Source: Collinsella sp.
Lineage (GTDB): Bacteria > Actinomycetota > Coriobacteriia > Coriobacteriales > Coriobacteriaceae
Direction: 5' to 3'
DNA length: 6,096 nucleotides
NCBI GenBank assembly: GCA_022728415.1
Contig: JAIJJM010000141.1
Location: forward strand, 1-6,096
Shown here piece by piece: positions 4,842 to 6,096 of the stretch (its first letter is position 1; every line of letters starts with the position of its first letter). A program made the position numbers and the translations under genes. The notes under the pieces were generated by a model. It did not search any database, was not told the origin of the DNA, and saw only the letters and a list, made by a program, of their open reading frames with translations.

Positions 4842-5998
4842 CTATACATTGTCAAGCGTTTGGGTGTGTTGTTTTGGACTGGTGATGGAGTGAATCCATT
4901 GGATGGCCCGTCGCTCGAGTTCGGGCAGGTCCCGTTTGCCTCGTTCGATCTTTCTGATGCGGCTGAACGGCACGCATGGCGCCTCGTCGACCTGCTGTGG
5001 GTGATACCGTGGCCCACGCGCGGTTCGCGCAGTCCGGCGCCGCGTTCGGCCGGCATCCTACGCCCGATCCCACCGTTGCGTATGGCGATGAGCACCCGGC
5101 ACGCCTCACGGGCGATGAACCGTTTGACGCAGCGGATGTTCTCGAGCCTGCCCTCACCCTCACGGGTCTTCCCGGCGGCGTGGTCCCTGGTGGGCTGGTG
5201 GTATCGCAAGCGGACGATGGCGATGCGGCGCAACGCCATGTCGCCCTGCCGGTTGCCGCCTTTATTGAGCCTGTGCCTGTTCGTCCTGCCACTGGACGCG
5301 GGCAGCGGGCATGCGCCGCAGAGCTTGGCGAACGCGGCCTCGCTCCGGATGCGTTCGGGGTCATCGCCGGCGACGATGGCCAGGGCCGCGGCGATGACGA
5401 TGCCCGCGCAGTACATGTCGGGCGACGGTCTCGCGTGCTCCTGGAGGATCGCGCGCATGCGTTCCTCCAGGGGGCCGGACTGCCGTTTAAGCGCCTTCCA
5501 TGCCTTGGCGGTGGATTTCAGTGCGGCCGGCGCGCTCCGCTCGACCAGTCCGCCGGCGGGCCTGCACTCGGCGAGCCCGTTCATGCGGTCCCCGCCCCTC
5601 AATCCCCGGTACCGTTCCCTGACGGACTCCGGGGCGGTGACGAGCAGGCCGTTGGCCGAGTCGGGATCGTGGTCATGGCCGACGCCAGTTGGGCTCGCTG
5701 GGCGTTGAGATGGCGCAATGCCTCGACCCACCCATCCGGGCTTTTCGGCGGGCCTGTGCCCCACCGGCCATGACGCCGCGGGCCGCGGCGGCCGCGCCGA
5801 ACGAGTTCGCGCCCCACTCCAATCGCCGCCGCCATGCCCGGTTCGGGCAATGCGCCGATCAGTCTCCCATATCCCTCCGGGTCGGCCGCGAATGTCTCGG
5901 TGCCCAGCGGCCTTCCCCTTTCCGTCGAGCAATGCGATGGTGTGCGCGTCCGTGTGGGTGTCGGTTCCCGCCCACGCCGTTGCGTTTGATGACGTCAT
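4842..5998 (-). pseudogene. IS110-family transposase (DEDD type), multiply frameshifted
   Basis: The start is ATG 5998, preceded by AAAGGGA (6004-6010), and the N-terminus WAGTDTHTDAHTIALLDGKG contains the first acidic residue of the RuvC-like DEDD domain (Asp13). An extra base in a C4 run (5915-5918) shifts the frame; family sequence continues in another frame as RPLGTETFAADPEGYGRLIG. The stretch from about 5830 to 5740 is damaged, with GANSFGAAAA visible in a third frame and probably a few dozen codons lost. DGWVEALRHLNAQRAQLASA then leads, after another shift near 5655, into LLVTAPESVRERYRGL. The long C-terminal domain is well preserved: YCAGIVIAAALAIVAGDDP, EAAFAKLCGACPLPASSG (with the conserved Ser region) and RHRLNKGGNRQ. 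A last shift near 5000 leads to RKIERGKRDLPELERRAIQW and the natural stop (TAG, 4842-4844). Family members run about 350-420 residues. It is a pseudogene unless the shifts are sequencing errors. Confidence 0.82.
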
Positions 5999-6096
5999 CG
6001 TCGTCCCTTTCCACGTCGTCGGGCTGGCCTTCCCAGGGCCTGCGGCGCGGACAGGACGTTGACGGGGCGCGTTGCCATGGTTCTTGCGGGATCCGA
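5999..6096 (-). other. Upstream flank of the IS110 gene, cut by the window edge
   Basis: On the minus strand these 98 bases precede the IS110 ATG. They contain its ribosome binding site (6004-6010) and a short open frame (MATRPVNVLSAPQALG, entering from the window edge) whose TGA overlaps the transposase ATG; I do not consider it a supported gene. In the IS110 group the non-coding 5' region is known to carry the bridge RNA that guides recombination, so part of one could lie here. The stretch is too short to judge, and no convincing long stem is visible. Confidence 0.4.

Noticed and set aside
4596..5773. Two long plus-strand open frames opposite the IS110 pseudogene
   Set aside because: Their reverse complement holds well-conserved IS110 family blocks. 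The Arg/Pro/Ala-rich plus-strand products are what GC-rich antisense gives.
1..6096. CRISPR array, tRNA or rRNA genes
   Set aside because: No regularly spaced repeats were seen. The GGTTCG-containing stretch near 2532 lacks a T-stem and acceptor pairing.

Overview
The window is a patchwork of decayed insertion sequences around one intact-looking, AT-rich gene. The flanks are GC-rich. The mix of IS256, ISL3, IS110 and IS5 transposase remnants, together with the wording of their proteins, suggests an actinobacterium, most likely Bifidobacteriaceae. That attribution rests on memory of these families and on base composition, because no chromosomal marker gene is present.

Layout. Positions 1-324 hold the possible start of an unidentified minus-strand gene running off the left edge, plus two clean short palindromes (112-138 and 166-186). 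Positions 325-1130 are an IS256-family element with both imperfect terminal inverted repeats. Its transposase has lost its middle by an in-frame deletion, leaving a 'mini-IS'. Positions 1132-2206 are an ISL3-family transposase pseudogene (minus strand) with at least three frameshifts, a probable catalytic Asp-to-Asn change and a 3' end cut off exactly where the IS256 element begins. Positions 2207-2733 are non-coding and contain four stems packed into about 110 bp (2439-2548).

Positions 2734-4620 (plus strand) encode a 628-residue AAA/ABC-type ATPase with Walker A, signature-like, Walker B and switch-His motifs and a C-terminal RNxxxH block. It is much more AT-rich than everything around it, so it looks horizontally acquired. 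It is probably an anti-phage or abortive-infection type ATPase, though no experimental homologue is claimed. Its last ~15 codons and its stop are supplied by antisense DNA of an IS5-family remnant (about 4575-4829, minus). That remnant abuts an IS110-family pseudogene (4842-5998, minus) with several frameshifts. The last 98 bp are the upstream flank of the IS110 gene.

How the parts relate: nothing here forms an operon with the ATPase. No partner gene (nuclease, TOPRIM, reverse transcriptase, methylase) is adjacent; on both sides the neighbours are dead transposases. The region reads as an accessory or defence-type cargo gene stranded in an IS graveyard. Whether the ATPase works alone, lost its partner to IS-driven deletion, or was clipped at its C-terminus is the main open question.
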